Part shown: positions 26,368 to 34,427 of the stretch, piece by piece
Numbering within the stretch: position 1 is the first letter of the stretch
Layout of the letters: each line of letters begins with the position of its first letter
NCBI RefSeq assembly: GCF_000731315.1
Contig: NZ_HG938353.1
Span: forward strand, 1,860,001 to 1,924,000
Direction of reading: 5' to 3'
DNA length: 64,000 bases
Source of the DNA: Neorhizobium galegae bv. orientalis str. HAMBI 540
GTDB taxonomy: Bacteria; Pseudomonadota; Alphaproteobacteria; Rhizobiales; Rhizobiaceae
Translations under genes and position numbers: made by a program
Notes under the pieces: model-generated
Told to the model about the DNA's origin: nothing
Databases searched by the model: none
The model's input: the letters and a program-made list of their open reading frames with translations, nothing else

Positions 26368-27375
26368 ATGTTCCACTATACAATCAGGCGGCTCGTCGTC
26401 GCCGTTCCGACACTGCTGCTGATCAGCCTGATCATTTTCCTCCTGCTCGGCCTCGCACCCGGCGACCCGATGGCGCAGCTGCCCCTGACCATCCCGCCCG
26501 AGGTGAAGGAGAAAATGCGGCTCTCGCTCGGGCTCGGCGATCCTCTGATGACGCGCTATGCCCTCTGGCTCAAACAGTTTTTCTGGATCGAGCCGCTGCA
26601 TGTCATCGACGCGCTGTTCGGGCTTGATCTGAGCGGCGACAGCCAGCGGATCGTTTCCTGGCAATCGCGCGCACCGGTCGCCGACATCATCGCACAGCGG
26701 CTGCCGCAGACGCTCTGGGTCGTCGGAGTCGCCTATATTGTCGGCATAGCCATCGCACTGCCGATCGGCATCATCTCTGCCTACCGGCAATACAGCTGGT
26801 TCGATCAGATCGGCACGCTTATCTCGATGATCGGATTTTCCGTGCCGACCTTCTTCACCGGCGTCGTGCTGATCGTGCTGTTTTCCGTCGCCCTTCCGTG
26901 GTTTCCATCCTTCTACGACACGACGCTGCAGGTCACAGACTGGCAGAGCTTCCTGGCTCAGCTGCGCCAGATGGTCCTGCCCATGATGGTGCTTGCGCTG
27001 TACAATGCGAGCCAGATCAGTCGTTTCATGCGGGCCTCCGTCCTCGACAACCTGCGCGAGGACTATGTCCGTACGGCGCGCGCGAAGGGCCTGACCGAGA
27101 AGGTTGTCGTGCTGATCCATGTGCTGCGCAACTCGATGATCCCGGTCGTCACCGTCATCGGCATGGGCGTGCCACAGATTTTCGGGGGCGCGATCATCAC
27201 CGAGCAGGTCTTCAAGGTGAACGGTATCGGCGAATTGCTGATCTCGTCGATCCAGGCGAACGACCTTCCCATGGTGCAGACGCTGACGTTCATTTTCGCG
27301 GTACTGATCGTTCTGTTCAATCTGATCACCGACATCCTCTATGGCATATTGGACCCGAGAATTCGCTATGACTGA
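26368..27375 (+). CDS. Peptide-type ABC transporter permease (DppB-like)
   Basis: 335 residues with six membrane spans. It has the DppB/OppB-type start (MFHYTIRRLVVAVPTLLLIS), a periplasmic loop, the binding-protein-dependent EAA motif (VRTARAKGLTEKVVVLIHVL) and the conserved end LITDILYGILDPRIRYD. It pairs with the next permease, whose start codon overlaps this gene's stop, and with the fused ATPase encoded on the other strand. Confidence 0.93.
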   Translation: MFHYTIRRLVVAVPTLLLISLIIFLLLGLAPGDPMAQLPLTIPPEVKEKMRLSLGLGDPLMTRYALWLKQFFWIEPLHVIDALFGLDLSGDSQRIVSWQSRAPVADIIAQRLPQTLWVVGVAYIVGIAIALPIGIISAYRQYSWFDQIGTLISMIGFSVPTFFTGVVLIVLFSVALPWFPSFYDTTLQVTDWQSFLAQLRQMVLPMMVLALYNASQISRFMRASVLDNLREDYVRTARAKGLTEKVVVLIHVLRNSMIPVVTVIGMGVPQIFGGAIITEQVFKVNGIGELLISSIQANDLPMVQTLTFIFAVLIVLFNLITDILYGILDPRIRYD

Positions 27376-28279
27376 CGTTACCACTCAAGTGACATTCACG
27401 AAGCGCTCCAGCCAGTCTCTCGATGTCTGGCGCCAGTTCCGCAGCCATCGCGGCGCAATGGCAGGCATGCTCATCCTGGGCCTCATCCTGGTTGCAGTCA
27501 TTGCAGGCCCCTGGCTGTGGCATGTGGACCCGACCGAAATCGTCATGCGGGCGCGAAACAGGGGGCCGTCGCTCGCACATCCGCTTGGTACGGACCAACT
27601 TGGCCGCGACATGCTGGCCCGGTTGATGGCCGGCGGGCGGGTCTCGCTGACGGTGGGAGTGGTGGCGATGCTCCTGTCATTGTCGCTCGGGACACTGGTC
27701 GGGGTCTGCGCCGGTTATTTCCGTGCCGTCGACGGTATATTGATGCGGCTCACGGATCTGTTTCTGGCCCTGCCCCTGCTGCCTATTCTTCTGGTTACGT
27801 CCATGTTGTTTCGGGAACCGCTGGCCCGACTGCTCGGAGCGGAAGCCGGCACGTTTCTACTGATCGTCTTCGTCATCGGGCTGACAAGCTGGATGCACGC
27901 CGCGCGCCTAGTGCGCGGAGAGGTGCTGACTTTGAAGGAGCGGGAATTCATCCTTGCCGCTCAGTCGATCGGCACCCGGCGCGCCAAGATGATCCAGCGC
28001 CATATCCTGCCGAATGTGCTCTCGCCGGTGCTTGTCTCCGCGACACTCGGTATTGCCAGCGCGATCATCACCGAAAGTTCGCTATCGTTCCTTGGCCTTG
28101 GCTTTCCGCCGGACTTCCCGACCTGGGGGCGCCTGCTCTACGACGCAATCGACCAGATACAGATCTACCCGATGCGCGTTGTCATGCCCGGCATCGCGAT
28201 CTCGCTGACCGTTCTTTCGGTGAACTATGTCGGCGATGGTTTGCGGGATGCGATGGATCCGAGGATCCGTGGCCGCTAG
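27368..28279 (+). CDS. Peptide-type ABC transporter permease (DppC-like)
   Basis: 303 residues from the ATG at 27368, overlapping the preceding stop by 8 bp. HPLGTDQLGRDMLARLMAGG is the DppC signature after the first span, and LAAQSIGTRRAKMIQRHILP is the cytoplasmic coupling (EAA) loop. Ends in LRDAMDPRIRGR. Second inner-membrane subunit of the same importer. Confidence 0.93.
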   Translation: MTDVTTQVTFTKRSSQSLDVWRQFRSHRGAMAGMLILGLILVAVIAGPWLWHVDPTEIVMRARNRGPSLAHPLGTDQLGRDMLARLMAGGRVSLTVGVVAMLLSLSLGTLVGVCAGYFRAVDGILMRLTDLFLALPLLPILLVTSMLFREPLARLLGAEAGTFLLIVFVIGLTSWMHAARLVRGEVLTLKEREFILAAQSIGTRRAKMIQRHILPNVLSPVLVSATLGIASAIITESSLSFLGLGFPPDFPTWGRLLYDAIDQIQIYPMRVVMPGIAISLTVLSVNYVGDGLRDAMDPRIRGR

Positions 28280-28343
28280 AGCGGCCGAACGCGAAGGGAA
28301 ACGGCGGACAAAGGGACCAAATCCCGGTTGTCCGCCTTTGCAA

Positions 28344-29612
28344 TCAGCTTTCCAGCTTGTCGCGCATCTGGTTGTATGGACCGCGGCACAACTGCACCAT
28401 GCTGCCGAGGAGCCCACGCGCGATCACCTGCGGCGGCGTCCGCTGCGGCCAATAGGAAAGCCCCTTCGCCGGATCTTCCAGCGTTCGCGCAAAGGCGCGC
28501 GATAATGCAGCCGAGGTCGGCACGCCCCGCCCTGACCAACCCGACAGGGCCCAGAGCCCGTCATCGAGCTTCTGGATCGACGGGGTCTGGTCAAGCGCCA
28601 TGCTGACCACACCCGTCCACATATGATCCCATTGAAGATCGGCGAGCACCGGCCAGATGGCGCCGAGCCGACGTGTCATGAAGGCAGCCGTATAGTCGAA
28701 ACGCGTACCACGTCCGGGTTCGCGCAGACCACCGGTGATGATCCGCCCCGATGCATCGATGCGGAAGAACATCGGGTCGTGATGGGTATCGCCAAAATTC
28801 ATTCCCGAGGGCATGACGGCACTGCGCTGATCGGCCGTCAACGGTCGGCTTGCAACCGCGTAGCTCGTCAACGGGAAAAATCCCTTCGTCAGCGAACCGG
28901 GTATCGATCCGTTTGAATAGGCGTCCGTCGTCAGTCCAACGACCTTGGCGTGGATTTCACCATCCGGCGTCCGGACCTGCCAGCCGCCGGGTTGGCGGGT
29001 CATGCCCACCATCGGACTTTTCGTGAAGATTTCGACGCCAAGCGAAAGAGCGACACGAGCCAGTTCGCGGACATAGGCCAACGGATTGACGTGACCGCCC
29101 TCCCGGTGCGCCCAGCCGCCCGAAAATTTGCGGGTGCCGGTCAGTGACGCGATTTCATCGGCATCGTAATAGCGGTCGGATTTGCCCAGACCGTTGTATT
29201 TCGCATGTGCGCTCCTCGTGGTCGCAAGGGTACGCTTGTTATAGGCCGCGGTCAGCGTTCCCTTCTGCACGGCCTCACACTGCATGTCGTACTGGCGGAT
29301 CCGGTCGAAGACCAGCGCTCCTGCATTGGCCAACAGTTCCGCACCCTTTGCGGGCAGCACCGCCGGATCGAGGTAGCGAAACACCGGAATGCACTGGCCA
29401 TGATTGCGCCCCGAACCGCCGGCACCGATGTCGGCCGCTTCCAGCACCACGACCTGGGCGCCGCGTTCGGCAAGGTCGATCGCGGTCAACAGGCCGCCAT
29501 AACCGCCACCGATCAGCAGGAAATCCACCGTGCGCGCGCCACTGAAAGCCTGCGTTATCGGCGCCGCGGGCGCCGTCAAGCCATAGGGTGGTTCGGATTG
29601 GAACGGTTTCAT
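28344..29612 (-). CDS. FAD-dependent oxidoreductase, DAO family
   Basis: 422 residues. FLLIGGGYGGLLTAIDLAER is the FAD-binding Rossmann loop, followed by GGSGRNHGQC and, near the end, DDGLWALSGWSGRGVPTSAA, typical of the DAO/PuuB-like group of amine or amino-acid oxidases. It would oxidise a secondary or primary amine in the cytoplasm. Its start codon overlaps the stop of the upstream amidohydrolase (ATGA), so the two are translationally coupled. Substrate unknown; an amine imported by the adjacent ABC system is a reasonable guess. Confidence 0.88.
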   Translation of the reverse strand: MKPFQSEPPYGLTAPAAPITQAFSGARTVDFLLIGGGYGGLLTAIDLAERGAQVVVLEAADIGAGGSGRNHGQCIPVFRYLDPAVLPAKGAELLANAGALVFDRIRQYDMQCEAVQKGTLTAAYNKRTLATTRSAHAKYNGLGKSDRYYDADEIASLTGTRKFSGGWAHREGGHVNPLAYVRELARVALSLGVEIFTKSPMVGMTRQPGGWQVRTPDGEIHAKVVGLTTDAYSNGSIPGSLTKGFFPLTSYAVASRPLTADQRSAVMPSGMNFGDTHHDPMFFRIDASGRIITGGLREPGRGTRFDYTAAFMTRRLGAIWPVLADLQWDHMWTGVVSMALDQTPSIQKLDDGLWALSGWSGRGVPTSAALSRAFARTLEDPAKGLSYWPQRTPPQVIARGLLGSMVQLCRGPYNQMRDKLES

Positions 29613-30355
29613 GCGGCCAGCCCTTCATCAATTGCTGCCAACAACACGCCGGACAGGAGATCTGCCCAGCGGTTGAAATCTGCCTCGGTCTGCAACAGGT
29701 CGTTCGTCACCTCGAAACCGCAGGCAGGCAGCCCGGAACCGTAGGTGTGCCGATCGACCGTGAAAGCCCCACCCAGGCCGGAATAGGGCTGGTTATCACC
29801 GATCACCAGACCATCCTCTCGCGAGAGATGGCTTACCAGATGGCGCGACAGTGTTTCGTCATCATGCCAGATGGTCCCGCCATCCCAGGGACGTCGGAAA
29901 CCATCGAAAACCCGTGTGCAACTGTGTAACGAGAAGAAGAAGGGCTTCGGATGCCTGGCCTTTTGTTCCATCCAGATTTCTCCGAGGCAACATTGATAGG
30001 GCCAGAACACAGCCTCCTGGCGCGCAATAAGGGCAGCATCGTCCATTTCGATATTTGCCGGAATGGATGTCCCCTCCACCTCCGGCACCACAGATCTCGG
30101 ATCTTCGAGCCAGCGGTTTACATCGATCACCAGCCGGCTTACGTCGCAAAGCACGATCGGTACGTCGATGCGCTCCGCCAGTGCATGAGCAAGTTCGGCC
30201 GCACCCAGATCACAGAAGTGATGGGTGTCCCGCCAATGTGCGCTCAGTCCCAGATCACCAAGCGCCTCGGGAATGGATCGACCGGCATGATCGACGGCAA
30301 TCACGCCCGGCAGGCGTCCCTGCCGGTTCAGGACGATCGGTGGATTGGCATTCAT
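29609..30355 (-). CDS. N-formylglutamate amidohydrolase family protein
   Basis: 248 residues. AVDHAGRSIPEALGDLG, DVNRWLEDP and FFFSLHSCTRVFDG are the conserved metal and substrate segments of the N-formylglutamate amidohydrolase (HutG-type) family, which cleaves an N-formyl or similar amide from an amino acid. The gene overlaps both neighbours by 4 bp (RpiR regulator upstream, oxidase downstream). No other histidine-degradation gene is nearby, so the substrate may be another N-acyl amino acid. Confidence 0.88.
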   Translation of the reverse strand: MNANPPIVLNRQGRLPGVIAVDHAGRSIPEALGDLGLSAHWRDTHHFCDLGAAELAHALAERIDVPIVLCDVSRLVIDVNRWLEDPRSVVPEVEGTSIPANIEMDDAALIARQEAVFWPYQCCLGEIWMEQKARHPKPFFFSLHSCTRVFDGFRRPWDGGTIWHDDETLSRHLVSHLSREDGLVIGDNQPYSGLGGAFTVDRHTYGSGLPACGFEVTNDLLQTEADFNRWADLLSGVLLAAIDEGLAA

Positions 30356-31230
30356 TCGGCTTCATCCTTACCCGATGACGGAGCGTCATCATCGAGCTTT
30401 CGCAACTCTTCGATGCGGGCCAGCCGCTCGCGACTGCGATCATGTGTACGCAGGCTGACCGCGGCAACGATTGCCTCGATCTGTGCCGTGGGGACCACGC
30501 GAGATCCGAAGGGAGATGTCGAGCTATCGGGCGATGTCAGGACCGCGTCGGAATATTCCGCTATCGGCGAGCGCCAGGTATCGGTGAACAGGCAGATCCT
30601 CGCGCCGCTACGTTTTGCACCCCGCGCAAAATTCAACAGCTCGGCCTGATAACGGCGGTAATCAAAGATCACGAAACAGTCTTGCGGCCCGGCATCCACA
30701 AGGGCGTCATAGGTGAAACCCAGCGTCAGCGGCGCAAAGAAGACGGAAGGACGCAACTGCCCGAGCTGCAATGCCAGTCTCTGCGCGAGATTCTGGCTGT
30801 AGCGACCACCCAGAAGCTTGATGGTTATCTTCGGATTGACCAGCAGATCGACGATCACGTCGAATTCTACCGGCATCGCCTGGGCCGCGGCGGTTTGCAG
30901 CGCTTCGGCCTGCAAGAGCAAGGTCTGCTGATAGATGTGGTCCGGCTTTTCTGCTTGCACCGCGGAACGGATATTGTTGAGCGGCGAGCCGAGCTGACGC
31001 TCCACATCGGCAATGGCAGCAGCCTGAAAGTCGGCAAAACGCGGATAGCCGATCTTGGCAACAAAACGCAGCACGGTTGGCGCGCTTACCGAAGCCTGCT
31101 TCGCCAGCGCTTCCACCGTTGAGAGCGCGCGTGTCGGATACCCCTCAAGAAGTACTGAGGCGACCTTCCGTTCAGCTGTCGAACGGGCTCCCTTGCGAAT
31201 TCTCTCGAAAAGTGGGGAAGTCGACATCAT
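30352..31230 (-). CDS. RpiR/MurR family transcriptional regulator
   Basis: 292 residues. The N-terminal helix-turn-helix (STAERKVASVLLEGYP, LAKQASVSAPTVLRFVAKIG) is followed by a SIS-type domain (residues about 125-265) that normally binds phosphosugars. First gene of a tightly overlapping unit with the amidohydrolase and oxidase. A motif upstream of its start recurs in front of the permease genes 5 kb away, so it probably governs the whole 24-33 kb module. Confidence 0.9.
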   Translation of the reverse strand: MMSTSPLFERIRKGARSTAERKVASVLLEGYPTRALSTVEALAKQASVSAPTVLRFVAKIGYPRFADFQAAAIADVERQLGSPLNNIRSAVQAEKPDHIYQQTLLLQAEALQTAAAQAMPVEFDVIVDLLVNPKITIKLLGGRYSQNLAQRLALQLGQLRPSVFFAPLTLGFTYDALVDAGPQDCFVIFDYRRYQAELLNFARGAKRSGARICLFTDTWRSPIAEYSDAVLTSPDSSTSPFGSRVVPTAQIEAIVAAVSLRTHDRSRERLARIEELRKLDDDAPSSGKDEAE

Positions 31231-31233
31231 TTG

Positions 31234-31290
31234 TATTCTTTATTACATATTGACTCTACGGGATGATTTTGCACAATACGGTACAAACGT
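31234..31290 (+). promoter_or_regulatory. Promoter/operator motif between RpiR and SBP genes, second copy
   Basis: ATTCTTTATTACATATTGACT (31235-31255), then TTTTGCACAAT (31267-31277) and TACAAA, matching the 26191-26239 sequence with small indels. TTGACT at 31250 with CACAAT after a 16-base spacer is a workable promoter for the binding-protein gene. Confidence 0.6.
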
Positions 31291-31354
31291 CAACCGCCCG
31301 TCTACGGCGTTCTGTCCCGCAACCAGCAGTGCCAAGCAACAGGAGACTCGTAAG

Positions 31355-33052
31355 ATGAATAAGGCCATATTCCTCGCTGCAGTCGCAGCCGCCGTGCTAC
31401 CGCTCCGCGCGCAAGCTGCACCTGGCACGGACGGAAACTTGAAGATTTTGTACTGGCAAGCAGCGTCCACCCTGAACCCGTACTTGTCGGGCATAGGTAA
31501 GGACGTCGATGCCGCAGCACTGGTCGTCGAGCCGCTCGCCCGTTTCGACCCCAAGGGCAATTTGATCCCGCTGCTTTCCGCCGAAATTCCCACAAAAGAG
31601 AATGGCGGCATCTCGTCGGACATGACGACAATCACCTGGAAATTGCGCCCGGGCGTCAAATGGTCCGACGGAAGCGACCTGACAGCGAAGGATGCGGTCT
31701 TCACCTGGAAATATTGCACGGCGCCCGGCGCAGGCTGCGCGGCATCGAATACTTTTGACGGCGTCAAGTCCGTCGTCGCCAAGGACGATCTGACGGTCGA
31801 GATCAACTTCGCGCAATCGACGCCTTACCCTTACATCACCTTTGTCAGCTCAACCACACCAATCCTGCAGGAAAAGCAGTTCAAGGATTGCGTGGGCGAG
31901 AAGATTGCGTCCTGCACGGCGCAGAACTTCGCCCCTATTGGCACCGGCCCCTATGTGGTCAAGGAGTTCAAGCCGAACGATGTCGCTGTCTTCGCCATGA
32001 ACCCGAAGTTCCGGGATACCGACAAGCCGCATTTTTCGAGCATTTCCATCAAGGGCGGCGGGGATGCGATGTCGGCCGCACGTGCCGTCTTCAATACAGG
32101 CGAAGCGGACTACGGATGGAATCTGCAGTTGTCGCCGGACGTCTTCGAGAACCTCGTCTCGTCCGGAAAAGCCCGTCCGGTGACCGCATTCGGCTCGATG
32201 GTGGAATATCTCTTCCTGAACCTGACCGACCCCAGCGCAGAGCTTGGTGACAAACGGTCGACGGTCGAAGGCGGCCCGAATAAATTCCTGAGCGATATTC
32301 GCGTCCGGAAAGCACTGTCGCTGGCAATCGACCGCGCCGAGATTTCCGAGGTCCTATATGCCGACCAGGGTGAGCCGAGCTGCAACGTGGTCCCGGCGCC
32401 GTCTCAATTTGTCTCGAAAGCGAATGACAGTTGCCTGACACCGAATGTCGAGCAGGCAAAAGCGCTGCTGGACGAGGCCGGCTGGAAGCCAGGCGCCGGC
32501 GGCATCCGCGAGAAGGGCGGACTGAAGCTCAAGCTGTCGTTCCTGACCTCGACCAGCGGTGTCCGTCAGGATACCCAGGCGATGTTGAAGCAGAGCTGGA
32601 AGGCGATCGGCGTGGACGTCGATCTGCGTAACGTCAGCGGTTCGGTCTTCTTCGGTGGTGACGCCGGCAATCCCGACACTCGTCAGAAATTCTACGCCGA
32701 TATCGAGATGTACACCGACAATTCGAAAGGGATCGACCAGGAATCCTATTTGAGCAAGTGGACGTGCGCCGCTGTTCCTTCGCCGAAGACGCAGTGGCAG
32801 GGCAGCAACATGCCGCGCTACTGCTCGCCGGATTATGATGCGCTCGCCAAGACCTTCCGCCAGACCGGTACGATCGAAGGACGCGGCGAGCTTGCGCGCA
32901 AGATGAACGACATGCTGGTTCAATCCTACACCGTCATTCCTCTCGTTCATCGCGGCAACGTGTCGGGTGCGGTGATGTCCCTGCAAGGCAATACAATGAA
33001 CCCATGGGATAGTGAGCTCTGGGATATCGCGAACTGGTCACGCGCCAAGTAA
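31355..33052 (+). CDS. Family 5 solute-binding protein of a peptide-type ABC transporter
   Basis: 565 residues from the ATG at 31355 after AGGAGACTCG. A signal peptide of about 22 residues (MNKAIFLAAVAAAVLPLRAQ, cleaved after AQA). The body follows the DppA/OppA fold: WKLRPGVKWSDGSDLTAKDA, AKDDLTVEINFAQSTPYPYI, DIRVRKALSLAIDRAEISEV. It captures the solute in the periplasm. No permease is adjacent, but the shared promoter motif links it to the permease/ATPase set at 24-28 kb. Confidence 0.92.
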   Translation: MNKAIFLAAVAAAVLPLRAQAAPGTDGNLKILYWQAASTLNPYLSGIGKDVDAAALVVEPLARFDPKGNLIPLLSAEIPTKENGGISSDMTTITWKLRPGVKWSDGSDLTAKDAVFTWKYCTAPGAGCAASNTFDGVKSVVAKDDLTVEINFAQSTPYPYITFVSSTTPILQEKQFKDCVGEKIASCTAQNFAPIGTGPYVVKEFKPNDVAVFAMNPKFRDTDKPHFSSISIKGGGDAMSAARAVFNTGEADYGWNLQLSPDVFENLVSSGKARPVTAFGSMVEYLFLNLTDPSAELGDKRSTVEGGPNKFLSDIRVRKALSLAIDRAEISEVLYADQGEPSCNVVPAPSQFVSKANDSCLTPNVEQAKALLDEAGWKPGAGGIREKGGLKLKLSFLTSTSGVRQDTQAMLKQSWKAIGVDVDLRNVSGSVFFGGDAGNPDTRQKFYADIEMYTDNSKGIDQESYLSKWTCAAVPSPKTQWQGSNMPRYCSPDYDALAKTFRQTGTIEGRGELARKMNDMLVQSYTVIPLVHRGNVSGAVMSLQGNTMNPWDSELWDIANWSRAK

Positions 33053-33083
33053 GACGTCGCTGGTCAAACAATTCACATCTATA

Positions 33084-33116
33084 CCCGCGACAGACGAATT
33101 GCTCGCCTGTCGCGGG
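33084..33116. terminator. GC-rich hairpin between convergent SBP and dipeptidase genes
   Basis: CCCGCGACAG (33084-33093) pairs perfectly with CTGTCGCGGG (33107-33116). It lies between the stop codons of two converging genes and so may end transcription from both sides, although no T-run follows. A second perfect palindrome, TGCATGCG-C-CGCATGCA, is at 33122-33138. Confidence 0.55.
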
Positions 33117-33178
33117 CGTCGTGCATGCGCCGCATGCATCTGGAGGGCCGTGGCGGGACTTGGACTTGGCGTGCGCGA

Positions 33179-34216
33179 TCAGGCCGCCCAGCTGCGTTGC
33201 AATACGGAGACCCAGTTCTCATGGGCGATCTTTTTTAGCTCCGCATCATTGAAACCGTGGCGGCGAAGTGCTTCGACGAGACGCGGCAGGCCAGCCGCAT
33301 CCTTCATCTCGGCCGGAATAGTCGTACCGTCGAAGTCCGAGCCGAGCGCCACATGCTCGATGCCGATGCGTTCGGCGATATAGGCGACGTGGCGGACGAT
33401 GAGGTCCAGGCTGGTATTCGGGTCCTTGATACCGTCATCGCGCAGGAAGAGGACGCCGAAATTAATGCCGGCCAGGCCGCCCGTGTCCCTGATGGCGTCG
33501 AGCTGGCGGTCGGTCAGGTTGCGGCTGTGCTGGCAGAGCGCGTGCACGTTCGAATGGGAAGCAACGAGCGGCGCCTTGGAGATTTTCGCGATCTCCCAGA
33601 AACCGGTTTCGTTCATGTGCGACAGGTCGACCATGATCTTCAGCTCGTTGCAAGCCCGGATGAGGTCGCGGCCCGCATCGCTGAGGCCCGCGCCGATATC
33701 CGGCGAAGACGGGTAGCGGAAGGGAACGCCGTAAGCGAATACGTTCGGGCGGCTCCATACCGGGCCGAGCGTACGAAGGCCGGCCTGGTGGAGAACATGC
33801 AGCGCATCGAGATTGGCTGCGACAGCTTCGGCTCCCTCGATATGAAGGACGGCTGCGAAACTACCGGATTCGATCGAGCGGCGGATATCGGCGGCGTTGC
33901 GACAGACTGTCACTGCGCCTTGCGAACGTGCTTCGATATCGAACAGCAGCCGCGCCATTGCGAGCGTTTCATTCAAGGCATCCGGCTGAGCCGGCGTCGG
34001 GAAATCGCCATTGGCATCCTTGGTCATGCTTGGCAACGGGACATAAATAGCGCAAAGACCGCCTGCGAGACCACCGGCCCTCGCGCGTGGCAGGTCGATA
34101 TGCCCCGCCTCTTCACCTTCGAGAAACCGCTTCACCGGATCTTCACCACCGGCGCGCCTGAGGCGCAGCAGAACATCGTTATGGCCATCGAAGACCGGGA
34201 GCAAATCGTTGAGCAT
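33179..34216 (-). CDS. Membrane dipeptidase (renal dipeptidase, peptidase M19)
   Basis: 345 residues. FDGHNDVLLR gives the H-x-D metal pair, HIEGAEA the bridging glutamate, VDLSHMNETGF and PLVASHSNVHALC the two later histidine motifs, and ALGSDFDGTT the acid of the binuclear zinc site. M19 enzymes cleave dipeptides and tolerate a D-residue at the C-terminal position. No signal peptide is seen, so it probably acts in the cytoplasm on imported peptides. Divergent from the SBP of the adjacent transporter. Confidence 0.93.
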   Translation of the reverse strand: MLNDLLPVFDGHNDVLLRLRRAGGEDPVKRFLEGEEAGHIDLPRARAGGLAGGLCAIYVPLPSMTKDANGDFPTPAQPDALNETLAMARLLFDIEARSQGAVTVCRNAADIRRSIESGSFAAVLHIEGAEAVAANLDALHVLHQAGLRTLGPVWSRPNVFAYGVPFRYPSSPDIGAGLSDAGRDLIRACNELKIMVDLSHMNETGFWEIAKISKAPLVASHSNVHALCQHSRNLTDRQLDAIRDTGGLAGINFGVLFLRDDGIKDPNTSLDLIVRHVAYIAERIGIEHVALGSDFDGTTIPAEMKDAAGLPRLVEALRRHGFNDAELKKIAHENWVSVLQRSWAA

Positions 34217-34427
34217 TTCCTGAAATATCCTGCCAAAGCATGGGACTTTTGATTATCCGTACGTAGCCGGCGCGGCGGCCGCAAATGCAAACCGCGCATA
34301 ACCCATTCGAAAAACGGAATTGGTCGCCTGAAATGGCGCCTGATATGAGGCTTGCATCATTTTTCGGCAAAATCTTAACCGGCCTCCGGCATTTCCGGAG
34401 GCCCGGCCATTCAAGGGGAATAGAATA

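Noticed and set aside
26302..27384. A 360-residue minus-strand frame opposite the first permease
   Set aside because: Antisense shadow of a hydrophobic gene; composition rich in Asp, His, Arg and Gln with no domain.
28344..30355. Naming the amidohydrolase hutG and inferring histidine degradation
   Set aside because: No hutH, hutU, hutI or hutF gene is near, and the partner oxidase and importer point to another substrate.
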